46,098 nucleotides of DNA from Gemmataceae bacterium (GCA_028288765.1 JAQGHQ010000282.1:1-46098), one strand, 5' to 3'; numbered from the stretch's first letter, positions 1-9,655 are shown. Notes: generated from the letters alone by a model not told the origin. Program-made: numbers and translations.

Positions 1-396
1 CCGCCGGCGGGCGTGCCCGGGCCGGGAGCTCCGCCGATTCCTCCAGCCTCCGCGGCCGAGCCGGGGGTGGGGACGCGGGCCCCGGAGGAGGAAAAACCGG
101 CCCTGGGACTGCCAAACCCTGACAAAATCTGCCACGACCCGATCGTGGCGGGGTCCGCCGGGGCGCGGCCGGACCGGGCGAGTGCCGCGTGCACCCCGAC
201 CGCCAGTCGGAAGGACCGGGCGACCGGGTCCCGGCCGGGTGGTCCGGCCCCCGCGGCGCGCGAGGAAAACACCGACCCGTCTCGGTCGCCACCCCACCTT
301 CTCCCCGGTGCTCCCCTCCCCCCACGTTCCCACGCCCCGCGTGGGCACGAGGGAAGCAGAGCCGGTGTCGCGTCCACCGAGACGTGCCGTTTCCCT
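1..396. other. Left-edge stretch with no supported gene
   Basis: No reading frame here has the codon bias of the neighbouring genes; the open frames are compositional. The only structure I see is a 7-bp hairpin with a 5-nt loop at 131-149. It lies about 250 bases beyond the stop of the minus-strand gene that follows and has no convincing U-tract, so I do not call it a terminator. Confidence 0.5.
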
Positions 397-2295
397 TCAA
401 TCATTATTCGCCGGCTTGAGACTGAGTGTCCGCGACCCGATTCGGGCCAGGAATCGGGCCTTCTGGGCGGCCGAGAGTTCGCCCGTGTACCGCTTCCGCA
501 CCGCCTCGACCCACCGCACCTTCCGATTCCCGTAGTCGGTCACCACGCGAACGAGAACGGGCCCGGGGTGGCATACCGCCCCGCGGACCTTCGCGTCCAG
601 TTCGGCGTGTGACCCGATCTCCTGGTACGCCACCCCGTACGCCTGGGCCATCGCCCGGTAGTCGATGTGGGCCAGGAGTGTGGCCGTCGTCCGCAAGTAT
701 GCCGGCTTCTGGAGCATCTGCATGTAGTGATAGGCCCGGTCGTCGAGAATGAAGAACTTGACCGGCAGTCCTTCCCTGGCGGCGGTGGAAATCTCGACCG
801 CACTCATGAGCAGGCACCCGTCCCCGGTCAGGGTCGCGACCGTCTTCCCGAAGTGTACCCGTTGGGCCCCGATCGCCGCGGGCACGCTCCAGCCCATTGC
901 CTGGTTGTCGACCGGGTTGAAGAACGACCGCGGGTGGTCCACCCGGTAGAACTCGGCGGCGAGGTGCTCGGTCACGGATACGTCGGTAAAGAGCAGGGCG
1001 TCTTCGGGCAGGTTCCGCCGCAGCGCCCCGACCACCGCGAGCGGGTCGACCCCGCATTTCCCGGGGGCCACGGCACAGAGTTCCCGGTTCGCCTCGGCCT
1101 TGAGCTGTTTGATCCGGGCCGCGAGCTTCTGATCGGCCGGCCGGCGGACGGCGTCGGCGCACGCGAGAACCCGGCCGAGGAACACCCCGGCGTCGGCGTG
1201 GACGCCGACGTCCGTGTCCAGCACCCGCCCAAGGTTGCAAGGGTTCGCGTCCACGTGGATCACGTGCTTCGGCTGTGGGTTCCCGTAGTACCCGGTCGAG
1301 ACCTCGCTGAACTTCACCCCGACGGCGAGGAGCGTGGTCACGCCCGTTTTCAGGGGGTGCATCTTCTCGCCGGCGAACGCCACCTCGGCGACCTCGGAGG
1401 CGTGCGGCCCGTACCCCCAGCCGACCGCGAGCGGGTGGCCCTCGCTGATCGCCCCTTTCCCGGAAACGCTCGTCGCCACCGGGGCCTGCAGGATCTCCGC
1501 TACCGCCGCGAGCTCGGTCCCGAAGTCCTGACACCCGACCCCGGCGTAGATCCCGACCCGCTGCGTTCGGTCCGCCAGGAGGGCGAGCGCCTTTTGAAAG
1601 GCTGCCTCGTCGAACGGCGGGGGTGGTACGGCCGGCGGCGGGCAGCGGAAGTCGGCGGCCTCGATCAGCAGGTTGTACGGGACCACGACCGCGACCGGCC
1701 CCGGCTCGCCGCCCGCCGCCGCGACGAACGCCTGCCGCACGGCCCCCGGGATTTGCTCGACCGTCTGGACCGGGTAGACGCACTTGCAGACCGGTTTCAA
1801 GAGGTCGACGTTCGGCAGGGCGTGGACCTGGAACGGGCGGGCCTTCTGGCCGGTCGCCACGTCGCCGACGATCGCCACGACCGGCGACGAGTCGAGGAGG
1901 GCTTCGCCGAGCCCGGTGAGGGCGTTGGTTACCCCCGGGCCGGGCACGACGCACAGGACCCCGGGCCGGCCGGTGCTCCGGGCGTACCCGTCGGCCATGC
2001 ACGCGGCCGAGTACTCGTGGGTCACGAGCAGGTACGGCAGGTTCTTCTGCTTGAACGTGTCCCAGAGTTCGTTTTCCTGCGCCCCGGGGATGCCGTAGAC
2101 GCACCCGGTCCCTTCGAGGATGAGGGCCTCGGTCAGGGCCTCGGCCCCGGTCATACGGCCGAACACCCAGCCGGGGTGGGCGGCCGCCTGGGCCCGGGCG
2201 ATCGGGCCGGCGGGAAGGGCGGCATCGGCCGCGAGCACCCCGCCGGTTGCGGCCAACCCCCGGAATAAGCCGCGGCGGGAGAACGACCAGTCCAT
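397..2295 (-). CDS. Tat-exported thiamine-diphosphate enzyme, acetolactate synthase-like
   Basis: The product (632 aa) has the three-domain layout of ThDP enzymes such as acetolactate synthase. Near the N-terminus is HEYSAACMADGYAR, with the conserved cofactor-activating Glu. A central TPP_enzyme_M-like domain follows. The C-terminal domain carries GDGCLLM, with a downstream ILDDRAYHY where many relatives have NN. I chose ATG 2295 because GAGGG lies about 9 nt upstream and the protein then opens with a twin-arginine signal (SRRGLFRG, then a hydrophobic run ending near ARAQA). The open frame extends upstream to 2640, but that part does not look coding. Export of an IlvB-like enzyme is unusual. 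The substrate is unknown; other ThDP decarboxylases/ligases of this fold are possible. No regulatory subunit (IlvN-like) is adjacent. Confidence 0.85.
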   Translation of the reverse strand: MDWSFSRRGLFRGLAATGGVLAADAALPAGPIARAQAAAHPGWVFGRMTGAEALTEALILEGTGCVYGIPGAQENELWDTFKQKNLPYLLVTHEYSAACMADGYARSTGRPGVLCVVPGPGVTNALTGLGEALLDSSPVVAIVGDVATGQKARPFQVHALPNVDLLKPVCKCVYPVQTVEQIPGAVRQAFVAAAGGEPGPVAVVVPYNLLIEAADFRCPPPAVPPPPFDEAAFQKALALLADRTQRVGIYAGVGCQDFGTELAAVAEILQAPVATSVSGKGAISEGHPLAVGWGYGPHASEVAEVAFAGEKMHPLKTGVTTLLAVGVKFSEVSTGYYGNPQPKHVIHVDANPCNLGRVLDTDVGVHADAGVFLGRVLACADAVRRPADQKLAARIKQLKAEANRELCAVAPGKCGVDPLAVVGALRRNLPEDALLFTDVSVTEHLAAEFYRVDHPRSFFNPVDNQAMGWSVPAAIGAQRVHFGKTVATLTGDGCLLMSAVEISTAAREGLPVKFFILDDRAYHYMQMLQKPAYLRTTATLLAHIDYRAMAQAYGVAYQEIGSHAELDAKVRGAVCHPGPVLVRVVTDYGNRKVRWVEAVRKRYTGELSAAQKARFLARIGSRTLSLKPANND

Positions 2296-3755
2296 AGCGA
2301 CCCTCACACCCGTAGAGACCGAGCGCCTTCGCAGGATGTATCGGTCGGCAGGGGATCGCGAGTTTGGCGAGTTCGCGCGACGGTGTGAAGTGTGGGGGGC
2401 GTGAGGGCCACCGACCGGCGGATCCCGCCCCGCCGCGAAAGGATTTCCGGTAAGGTCTTGTCCCGGCCGCGGGACGAGTCTACTATTGGGGTGCCTCTGC
2501 GGTGTTCGTGCTGAGTCGTGCGCTTTTGGCGAACCTACACTAACCTGCATTGGGGGCCTTAATTTAATACGGGTGGTGCCGCAAGCCCGCCAGCTCCCCG
2601 GCCTCGGCCGATCGGACTGAAGACGGGATCCGAAATCCATCCGTGAGGCACCCCTCTCAATCTGCGGGTTCCTGAAAGACGATTCTCACGGCACAGGCGG
2701 AGGTTTTTCTTTCCACCAGCTTTACCTCATAATCCCCTCTCACTTCCCGCACGGATCGGCCTCGCTGCCGGACGACACTTCGCCGTCAGACTAGCATGGG
2801 TATGCTTAGTTGGTCCGGTGAAAATCTGTCTATTCCGCCTTCGCACGGGACTTTTCTTCCACACATCTTTTTTTCCGGTTTTACTCTTCATCCAAATATC
2901 AACGAAGTGGATAAGTCCTATTCTGGTCGGTTATTGCGGCAGAACGGTGAGAGGGCGTCGCGCCACGATTTTGCCCCGGGGCGGCCTCTTGACACCTCGG
3001 CCGGTTTTTGACAGGGGGACGCAAATACCGCGTAATCAATACATTCGGCACCACCTGCATTGACATCCCTGTGCCAGTCGATTCCTTGTTGACACCGGCG
3101 GAGCAAACGGTAACCTGCCCACATCTGAGCTCACTGCATGCGAGGAACGAGATGAAAACGCGGTACATCGCCCGGAAGATGCTCGCCCCGCATGTCAGAG
3201 ACTACCCCGGAGGCCCCGCCGTCTGAGCGGTGCCGCCGGGCGATCGCGGCCGAACCCTCTTCCGTTCCCCGGCCCAGACCTTCCGGTTCCCGGACCCACC
3301 CCGCCGCCGAGGCGGGAGTCACCAAGCAACGACCACGACGCCCCCCGACCGCCGGTACGGCGGTGCGAAGGAATGTCGTCACGAAACACGGTGCCGGGCT
3401 CGTCAGTGCCCCACCCGCACCCGCCGCAAGATGCGCCGGGATCGGTGTCACCGGAAGACGTCCGAGACGGAACGCGCTTCCTCCGTCCTCGATGCGAGTC
3501 GCCTGACGACGCCCGGGCCGTGTCGCCCCAGCAGGGACCGCCCGGGGTTTGTGGCCGGTCCCTCCCCATGGACGGGGTAGGACCGGCCAGTTCCATTTCC
3601 CGTGGGAGTTGGGTCCGGCCGTCCGGCGCAAGATCGACCTCCCCAGATCGCCATCCCCCGAACCTCGGATCTTGGGATAGAATCAATACCTTAACGCCCC
3701 TATTTCCGATACTACCGTTCGGATCAACCGTACCGACCGCCAAGGCGGACCGCAC
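2296..3755. other. Long intergenic region upstream of metH
   Basis: About 1.46 kb without a supported gene. It contains a T-rich, lower-GC patch (about 2695-2930) and a cluster of TTGACA hexamers (2989-3094). A possible 24-codon ORF at 3152-3226 starts MKTRYIARK and has GAGG upstream, but nothing else supports it. Longer open frames at 3131-3631 (minus) and 3192-3506 (plus) lack the GC-rich third positions of real genes here. I looked for cobalamin riboswitch landmarks before metH and found none convincing. AAGGCGGA at 3743-3750 is the likely metH ribosome-binding site. Confidence 0.45.
2989..3094 (+). promoter_or_regulatory. Cluster of four TTGACA hexamers
   Basis: Exact TTGACA occurs at 2989, 3008, 3060 and 3089. 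Only the 3008 copy has a passable -10 partner at 17-nt spacing (CGTAAT, 3031-3036). These could be stacked -35 elements or binding sites for a regulator that reads TGACA. The downstream gene would be metH, about 660 bases away, or a small unannotated transcript. Function is inferred from sequence only. Confidence 0.25.
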
Positions 3756-6700
3756 ATGTCCCCCGAATCCCGGTTCCTCCAGCTCGCCCGCGACCGCGTC
3801 CTGATCCTCGACGGCGGGATGGGGACCAGCCTCCACCGGTACAAGCCGACCGAAGCCGACTGGGGGTACGGGCCGGACGGCAAATCGCTGATGAACCTGT
3901 CCGACGCCCTCGTCTACACCCGCCCCGAGTGGATCAAGGAGATCCACCGCGGGTTCTTCGCGGCGGGGTGCGACGCGGTCGAGACGAACACGTTCAACGC
4001 GAACGCGATCGGCCTGGGCGAGTTCAAGTTGACCGACAAGCTCGACGAGATCAACCGCCAGAACATCCGGCTCGCCAAGGAAGCTGCCGCCGAATTCAGT
4101 ACCCCGGACCGGCCGCGCTTCGTCGTCGGGTCGGTCGGCCCCGGGACCAAGATGCCGTCCCTCACGGACCCGGCCATCTGGATCGACTTCGACTCGCTCG
4201 CCGCGGCCTACCGGCCGCAACTGCGGATCATGATCGAGGAGCGGGTCGACGCCATCCTGGTCGAGACCTGCTTCGACGTGCTCCAGGCGAAGTGCGTGGC
4301 GATCGCCGCAATCGAGGAGATGAAACGGGCCGGGGTCCGGCTCCCGCTGATGGTCCAGCTCACCATCATCGACCAGAACCAGAAGATGCTCCCGGGGACG
4401 GACATCCCGACCGCCCTGGTCGCCCTCGACGGGATCGAGGAGATCGACGTCCTCGGGATGAACTGCGGGGTCGGCCCGGACCTGATGCTGTCGAGCGTCC
4501 GGCACCTGAGCCAGCACAGCGGGAAGCTGCTGAGCGTGCTGCCGAACGCCGGACTGCCCGAAACCCGCAACGACGAGACGTACTTCCCGCTCGCCCCGGG
4601 GCCGCTGGCCGACTGGCTGGAGCAGTTCGTCGCCGAGTTCGGCGTCAACATCGTCGGCGGGTGCTGCGGGACCACGCAGGACCACCTGAAGGTCGTCTGC
4701 GACCGCCTCCGCGGGGTGACCGCGGGCCCGCGGTCACCCCGGTACATCCCCGCCGTCTCCAGCCTGCAAGGCTGGCAGGACCTCGTCGTGGACCAGAAAC
4801 CGCTCCTGGTCGGGGAGCGGACCAACACCAACGGGTCGCGGAAGTTCAAACAGCTGCTCGAGAAGGAAGACTGGCACGGACTGGTCGAGATGGCCCAGGA
4901 GCAGGAGCGGGAGGGCGTCCACGTCCTCGACGTGTGCGTCGACTACGTCGGCCGCGACGGCGTCCGGGACATGAAGGAGACGATCAAGCGGTACAACGCG
5001 GTCCTGACCAAGCCGTTGATGCTCGACAGCACCGAGGTCCCGGTGATCGAGGCCGCGCTGAAGCTCTGCTCCGGCAAGACGATCATCAACTCGATCAACC
5101 TCGAGGACGGCCGCAAGACCCTCGACCCGAAGACGAAGCTGGCGAAGAAGTACGGGGCCGCCCTCGTCGCCCTCACGATCGACGAAAAGGGCCAGGCCGA
5201 CACCGCGGCGTGGAAGTTCGAGGTCGCGAAGCGGATCTACGACATCGTCGTGGACGAGTACAAGATCCCGCCGACGGACTTGCTCTTCGACCCGCTCGTG
5301 TTCCCGGTGAGTACCGGCCAGGAGCAGACCCGGAAGAGTGCGATCGAGACGTTCGAGGCAATCAAGCTGATCAAGCGGAACCTGCCCGGCGCGCTCACCC
5401 ACGTCGGGCTCTCCAACTGCTCGTTCGGGCTCTCGCCGTACACCCGCCAGGTCCTCAACAGCGTCTACCTCCACTTCGCCCTGGAGTACGGCCTCGACTC
5501 GGCAATCCTCCACGCGGCGAAGATCATGCCGCTGGCGAGTATCGACGAGAAGGGGAAGGAACTCTCCCGCCGGCTGCTGTTCGACGAGCGGGTCTTCGAC
5601 GGCGCCGGGACCTGCGTCGAGGACCCGCTCCAGCTGCTGATCGAACACTACGCCGACAAGAAGACCGAGTCGAAGAAGGGGCAGTCGCTCGGCGAAACGG
5701 TGGAGGAGCGGCTGAAGCAGGCGATCATCCAGGGCCGCCGCGAGAGCCTGATCGCCGACCTCGACCTCGCCCGGGAGAAGTACTCGCCGGTCGACGTCAT
5801 CAACAAGGTCCTGCTCGACGGGATGAAGGTGGTCGGCGACCTGTTCGGCTCGGGCCAGATGCAGTTGCCGTTCGTCCTCCAATCCGCCGAGGTAATGAAG
5901 GCGGCGGTCGCGTACCTCGAAAAATTCATGGAGAAGGTCGAGGGGGCGGAGAAGGGGAAGATCGTCCTCGCGACGGTGAAGGGCGACGTCCACGACATCG
6001 GCAAGAACCTGGTCGACATCATCCTCTCGAACAACGGGTATAAGGTCTACAACATCGGGATCAAGCAGCCGATCGAGACGATGATCGCCGAGTTCCAGAA
6101 GCAGGGCGCCGACGCGATCGGGATGAGCGGGCTCTTGGTCAAGTCGACTGTGGTGATGAAGGAAGATCTCATCACCCTGAACGAACGGCACCTCGCCCCA
6201 CCGGTGATCCTCGGTGGGGCCGCGCTGAACCGCCGGTACGTCGAGCACGACCTACGGGCGATCTACAAGGGGCAGCTGTTCTACGGCGAGGACGCCTTCG
6301 CCGGCCTGAGGATCATGGACCAGCTCGCCGCCCGGAAGAAGCTGGAAACGGTCGGCTCGGTGGCGCTGAAGGGGGTCGTACAATCGGCCCGGACCGCGAC
6401 GATCACGGAGAAAGGAAACCTTGAATCGGCTGATCACCGCGATGTCGTCATCAAGACGCGGTCCGTTAATCCATTCGGAAAAAACGGCCGCGCTCTTCCC
6501 AGCCGGTCGCCGAACCTGCCCCCGTCCCCAGACGTGCCCTCACCGCCGTTCCTCGGCAGCCGGGTCCGGACCGACTTCGACATGGCCGAGGTGTTCAAGT
6601 ACCTCAACGAGCTCACCCTGTTCAGTACCCAGTGGCAGTTCCGCAAGGGCGGGGTGAACCGGGCCGAGTACGAGAAGCAGATCCGCGACACCGCCCGCCC

Positions 6701-7358
6701 GGCGCTCGACCGGCTGAAGCAGCTCTGTCTCGCCGAGAACATCCTCCGCCCGGCAGCGGCTTACGGCTTCTTCCCGGCCGCGGCCGACGGGGACCGGCTG
6801 ACGATCTACCACGACGACGGCCGGACCCCGCGGACGGCGTTCGCCTTCCCCCGCCAGGACCACGGCGACTACCTCTGCCTGAGCGACTACGTCGAGCCCG
6901 CCCGCGACGGGAAGGCGGTCGACTACGTCGCGTTCATGGCGGTGACGATGGGACGGGAGGTGACCAAAGTCGCCCACGAGTGGTACACGGCCGGGAAGTA
7001 CCAGGACTACATGTTCCTGCACGGCCTGGGGGTGGAATCGGCGGAAGCCCTGGCCGAGTTTTTCCACCGCCAGATCCGGCTGGAGTGGGGCATCGCCGGG
7101 GACGACTCGCCGCGGGTCGAGAAGCTGTTCAAGGGGCATTACCGCGGCTGTCGGTACGCATTCGGCTACCCGGCCTGCCCGAACCTGGAAGACCAGGCGC
7201 AGCTGTTCCAGCTGATCGAGCCCGAGCGGATCGGGATCTCCCTGAGCGAGCAGTTCCAGTTGGAGCCGGAGCAGTCGACCACCGCGATCGTGATGCACCA
7301 CCCGAAAGCCAAGTACTTCAACGTGAGTCGGGGCGGCGACTGCGCGGTCCCTGGATGA
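3756..7358 (+). CDS. metH: Cobalamin-dependent methionine synthase
   Basis: MetH transfers a methyl group from 5-methyltetrahydrofolate to homocysteine through cob(I)alamin, in the cytoplasm. At 1200 aa it has the full modular order: homocysteine-binding domain (about 1-325, zinc-ligand motifs NCG near 236 and GGCCGTT near 302), pterin-binding domain (about 350-620, starting VGERTNTNGSRKFKQ), cobalamin cap and Rossmann domain (about 640-880, GDVHDIGKN with the cobalt-ligating His near 746), and SAM-binding activation domain (about 940-1190, ending with RYAFGYPACPN and ISLSEQF). Between the last two modules is a Pro/Ser-rich linker of about 60 residues with lower GC than its surroundings. ATG 3756 follows AAGGCGGA. 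Near E. coli length (about 1227). Confidence 0.97.
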   Translation: MSPESRFLQLARDRVLILDGGMGTSLHRYKPTEADWGYGPDGKSLMNLSDALVYTRPEWIKEIHRGFFAAGCDAVETNTFNANAIGLGEFKLTDKLDEINRQNIRLAKEAAAEFSTPDRPRFVVGSVGPGTKMPSLTDPAIWIDFDSLAAAYRPQLRIMIEERVDAILVETCFDVLQAKCVAIAAIEEMKRAGVRLPLMVQLTIIDQNQKMLPGTDIPTALVALDGIEEIDVLGMNCGVGPDLMLSSVRHLSQHSGKLLSVLPNAGLPETRNDETYFPLAPGPLADWLEQFVAEFGVNIVGGCCGTTQDHLKVVCDRLRGVTAGPRSPRYIPAVSSLQGWQDLVVDQKPLLVGERTNTNGSRKFKQLLEKEDWHGLVEMAQEQEREGVHVLDVCVDYVGRDGVRDMKETIKRYNAVLTKPLMLDSTEVPVIEAALKLCSGKTIINSINLEDGRKTLDPKTKLAKKYGAALVALTIDEKGQADTAAWKFEVAKRIYDIVVDEYKIPPTDLLFDPLVFPVSTGQEQTRKSAIETFEAIKLIKRNLPGALTHVGLSNCSFGLSPYTRQVLNSVYLHFALEYGLDSAILHAAKIMPLASIDEKGKELSRRLLFDERVFDGAGTCVEDPLQLLIEHYADKKTESKKGQSLGETVEERLKQAIIQGRRESLIADLDLAREKYSPVDVINKVLLDGMKVVGDLFGSGQMQLPFVLQSAEVMKAAVAYLEKFMEKVEGAEKGKIVLATVKGDVHDIGKNLVDIILSNNGYKVYNIGIKQPIETMIAEFQKQGADAIGMSGLLVKSTVVMKEDLITLNERHLAPPVILGGAALNRRYVEHDLRAIYKGQLFYGEDAFAGLRIMDQLAARKKLETVGSVALKGVVQSARTATITEKGNLESADHRDVVIKTRSVNPFGKNGRALPSRSPNLPPSPDVPSPPFLGSRVRTDFDMAEVFKYLNELTLFSTQWQFRKGGVNRAEYEKQIRDTARPALDRLKQLCLAENILRPAAAYGFFPAAADGDRLTIYHDDGRTPRTAFAFPRQDHGDYLCLSDYVEPARDGKAVDYVAFMAVTMGREVTKVAHEWYTAGKYQDYMFLHGLGVESAEALAEFFHRQIRLEWGIAGDDSPRVEKLFKGHYRGCRYAFGYPACPNLEDQAQLFQLIEPERIGISLSEQFQLEPEQSTTAIVMHHPKAKYFNVSRGGDCAVPG

Positions 7359-7432
7359 CGAACCCGCCGCGGTGGAGGGAAAAGAACGGGAAGACTCGGA
7401 CGGGTTGGTGTCCTATCTTCTCGGTGTATCCC

Positions 7433-7464
7433 CTGCGCCCTCTGCGTTCTCTGCGGTGAATCCC
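7433..7464 (+). repeat. CTCTGCG-type intergenic repeat
   Basis: A short run of near-repeats of CTGCG (CCTGCGCC, CTCTGCGTT, CTCTGCGGTG) lies between metH and the ABC ATPase. It resembles the CTTTGCG-rich intergenic repeats I recall from planctomycete and other genomes and is similar in style to the palindrome at 8334-8411. It touches the TTG that could start the next gene. Confidence 0.4.
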
Positions 7465-7483
7465 GTTGACGTCCTCCGAAGTC

Positions 7484-8323
7484 ATGATCCGGCTGTCCGG
7501 GCTACGAGTCCTGTACGGGTCGTTCGCGGCCGTCGACGGGCTCGACCTGGACATCCGCGGCGGCGAGCTCTTCGGGCTTCTCGGGCCGAACGGGGCCGGG
7601 AAAAGTACCACCATCCGCGTGCTGATCGGGCAGCGCCGGCCGACCGCCGGGACCGTGACCGTCGCGGGCCACGACGTGGTCCGCGAGTGGGCGAGCATCA
7701 AGCCCCTCTTCGGCTACGTCCCCGACCGGGAAAACCATTTCGAGGAGTTCACGGGGCGGCGAAACCTGGAATTCTTCGGCCAGCTCTACGGCGTCCCGAA
7801 GCGGCGGGCGCGGGACGTACTCAAGATGGTCGAACTCGACGAGGCGGCGGACCTTCCCGTCCGCGGCTACTCGCTCGGGATGCGGAAGAAGCTCCTGCTC
7901 GCCCGGGCCCTCCTGCACGAACCCCGCGTCCTCTACCTGGACGAGCCGACCGCGAACCTCGACATCCACTCGGCCGAGGTCGTCCACCGCATTCTGCGGG
8001 AGCGGGTGAAGCTCGGGGCGACCATCATCCTGACCACGCACGACATGGACGAGGTGGAAAAGATCTGCGACCGGGTCGGGATCGTCTGCCGGGGGAAGCT
8101 GGTCGCCCTCGACTCACCCCTCACCCTCAAGCAGGCACACACCGAACGGAAGGTAGACGTGATCCGCACCGACGGCGAACGGCTGGTGGTCGACATGGAC
8201 ACCGGGCCGGGCCGCCGGCAGCTGGCGGACCTGGTCGTGGCCGGGCGGGTGGCCAGTCTCCGTACCCGCGAGTTCGACTTCCACGCGACCTTCCTGAAGC
8301 TCACCGGTCAGGCATTTGAATGA
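7484..8323 (+). CDS. ABC transporter ATP-binding protein (ABC-2 type)
   Basis: Nucleotide-binding subunit of an ABC exporter, 279 aa from ATG 7484; a TTG at 7466 in the same frame would add six residues, and neither has a clear ribosome-binding site. Visible motifs are Walker A (GPNGAGKSTT), a signature variant (YSLGMRKKLLLARAL), Walker B plus D-loop (VLYLDEPTANLD) and the H-loop (TTHDMDE). The C-terminal 70 residues are variable, as in NatA/CcmA-like ATPases. The gene directly downstream encodes a membrane permease, so the two should form one transporter. The substrate cannot be read from sequence. Confidence 0.93.
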   Translation: MIRLSGLRVLYGSFAAVDGLDLDIRGGELFGLLGPNGAGKSTTIRVLIGQRRPTAGTVTVAGHDVVREWASIKPLFGYVPDRENHFEEFTGRRNLEFFGQLYGVPKRRARDVLKMVELDEAADLPVRGYSLGMRKKLLLARALLHEPRVLYLDEPTANLDIHSAEVVHRILRERVKLGATIILTTHDMDEVEKICDRVGIVCRGKLVALDSPLTLKQAHTERKVDVIRTDGERLVVDMDTGPGRRQLADLVVAGRVASLRTREFDFHATFLKLTGQAFE

Positions 8324-8333
8324 AGACGACGGA

Positions 8334-8411
8334 CACGAAAGGGCACGCAAAGACACAAAAATGAAGTGAGCGTGACGTACCCCTTTTTGTGTCTTTGCGT
8401 GCCCTTTCGTG
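8334..8411. repeat. Perfect 28-bp-arm palindrome between ABC genes
   Basis: Arms 8334-8361 and 8384-8411 are exact reverse complements (28 bp) around a 22-nt loop. It begins 11 bases after the ATPase stop and ends 20 bases before the permease start. Each arm holds a GACACAAA/TTTGTGTC and CTTTGCG-type core. In RNA it would form a very stable intercistronic hairpin, possibly changing the ratio of the two subunits or protecting the upstream mRNA. It may equally be a passive repeat. Confidence 0.85.
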
Positions 8412-8431
8412 GCCTTTCCCCGGACGGTCTG

Positions 8432-9655
8432 ATGCGCTGGTACATCCTCCACGCCCTGCTCCACAAAGAGTTCCAGCGCCATCTCGCGAACCGCGGGGGG
8501 ATCGCGCTCGGGCTGCTGCTCGTCGCGGCGGCGGTACTGCTGGCGGTGTTCGCGCCGGAGGAGGCCGCGGCCGGAACCGGGATGGTCGGCGGGGTCCACT
8601 ACTGCTACGTCGAGTTCGACCGGGTCACCCCGCTGATCAGCCACCTGCAGGAAAACACCCCGAAGGAGCTCGCCGGCCAGATCCGGTTCCGCCCGCTCGC
8701 GACGGCCGACGACATCAACGAACTCGTGAGCTACCCGACCGGGACCGGGGCGATCCGAATCCGGCAGGTGAACAAGCCCGGCGAGCGGCCGGTCGTTCAG
8801 GTCTCGGTCTGGCACCCGGACGGCGATCCGGCGGCGCTGGCTCCCTACGAACAGTGGTTCTGGCGGGAAAGCCGGCGGGCGTTCGCCGAGCAATCCCGGA
8901 AGGAGATGCCGGGGACGGACCTCCCGCCCGACCCGGCGTTCGACCCGGAAAACCGGTGGCTGGTTATGGAGGCCCACAGGCGGTTCCAGGACCAGGTCGA
9001 GGCCGCGAGGAAGGTCGGGCCGGGAAACCCGCCGGTCGTCCCCGACCTGGACATCGACCGAAAGGGGCTCGGCGGGCGGATCCTCGACTTCCGGGCCGCG
9101 ATCGCGACCGGGATGGTCGTGTTCGCCTTGTACTTCTCATGCGTGTATTTGCTCCCGACGCTCAACTGCGAGGAGCGGGAACGTGGGGTGCTGCTCGCCC
9201 AGGCCCTATCCCCGGCCTCACCGATCGAGATCCTGGCGGCCAAGTTCCTGTTCTACCCGACGCTCGGGATGGGGCTGGCGGCCATCCTCGCCGGGATCTA
9301 CAAGCCGGCGGTGCTGGGGAGCCTGTTCTTCTGGTTGTCGCTGGCGGCGGTCGGGGGCGGGTTCCTCGGGATCGGGATGACCGTGGCGACGCTCGCGAAA
9401 ACCCAGCGGGCGGCGTTCCTCGGGGCGATGTGCTACCTGCTCTCGGTGTCGATGCTGCTCCTCATCTGCTCGACGAACGGGATCCCGTTCGTGCCGTACC
9501 TGGCGCTCGAGTACCACGGCCCGCGCATCCTTCACGCGGCCCTGGCCGGCGACGTGGCCCCGAAACACTGGCAGCACCTCATCGGGGCTTTGGGGCTCGC
9601 GACCGCGTGGTTGACCGCCGCCGGGTGGTTGTTCCGCCGCCGCGGTTGGCAGTGA
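8432..9655 (+). CDS. ABC-2 type permease
   Basis: Integral membrane protein of 407 aa, partner of the ATPase just upstream. One N-terminal membrane segment (ALGLLLVAAAVLLAVF) is followed by a large soluble, probably extracytoplasmic region of about 190 residues. A C-terminal membrane domain then has roughly five to six hydrophobic segments and the NCEERERGVLLAQALSP segment typical of ABC-2 permeases. I start at ATG 8432 rather than the upstream in-frame codon at 8366, because that extension would translate one arm of the palindrome. The protein ends with a positively charged tail (FRRRGWQ). Substrate unknown. Confidence 0.88.
   Translation: MRWYILHALLHKEFQRHLANRGGIALGLLLVAAAVLLAVFAPEEAAAGTGMVGGVHYCYVEFDRVTPLISHLQENTPKELAGQIRFRPLATADDINELVSYPTGTGAIRIRQVNKPGERPVVQVSVWHPDGDPAALAPYEQWFWRESRRAFAEQSRKEMPGTDLPPDPAFDPENRWLVMEAHRRFQDQVEAARKVGPGNPPVVPDLDIDRKGLGGRILDFRAAIATGMVVFALYFSCVYLLPTLNCEERERGVLLAQALSPASPIEILAAKFLFYPTLGMGLAAILAGIYKPAVLGSLFFWLSLAAVGGGFLGIGMTVATLAKTQRAAFLGAMCYLLSVSMLLLICSTNGIPFVPYLALEYHGPRILHAALAGDVAPKHWQHLIGALGLATAWLTAAGWLFRRRGWQ

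Noticed and set aside
2296..2640. N-terminal extension of the ThDP enzyme to 2640
   Set aside because: The extension is Arg/Pro/His-rich without domain similarity and would hide the Tat signal. ATG 2295 has its own ribosome-binding site.
3131..3631. 166-codon minus-strand frame and 104-codon plus-strand frame (3192-3506) before metH
   Set aside because: Third-position GC is well below that of real genes here, the sequences are Pro/Arg-rich with no recognisable domain, and they overlap each other.
3400..3755. Cobalamin riboswitch upstream of metH
   Set aside because: A CCGGAAGAC near 3450 faintly recalls a B12 box, but the other conserved elements and pairing were not found.
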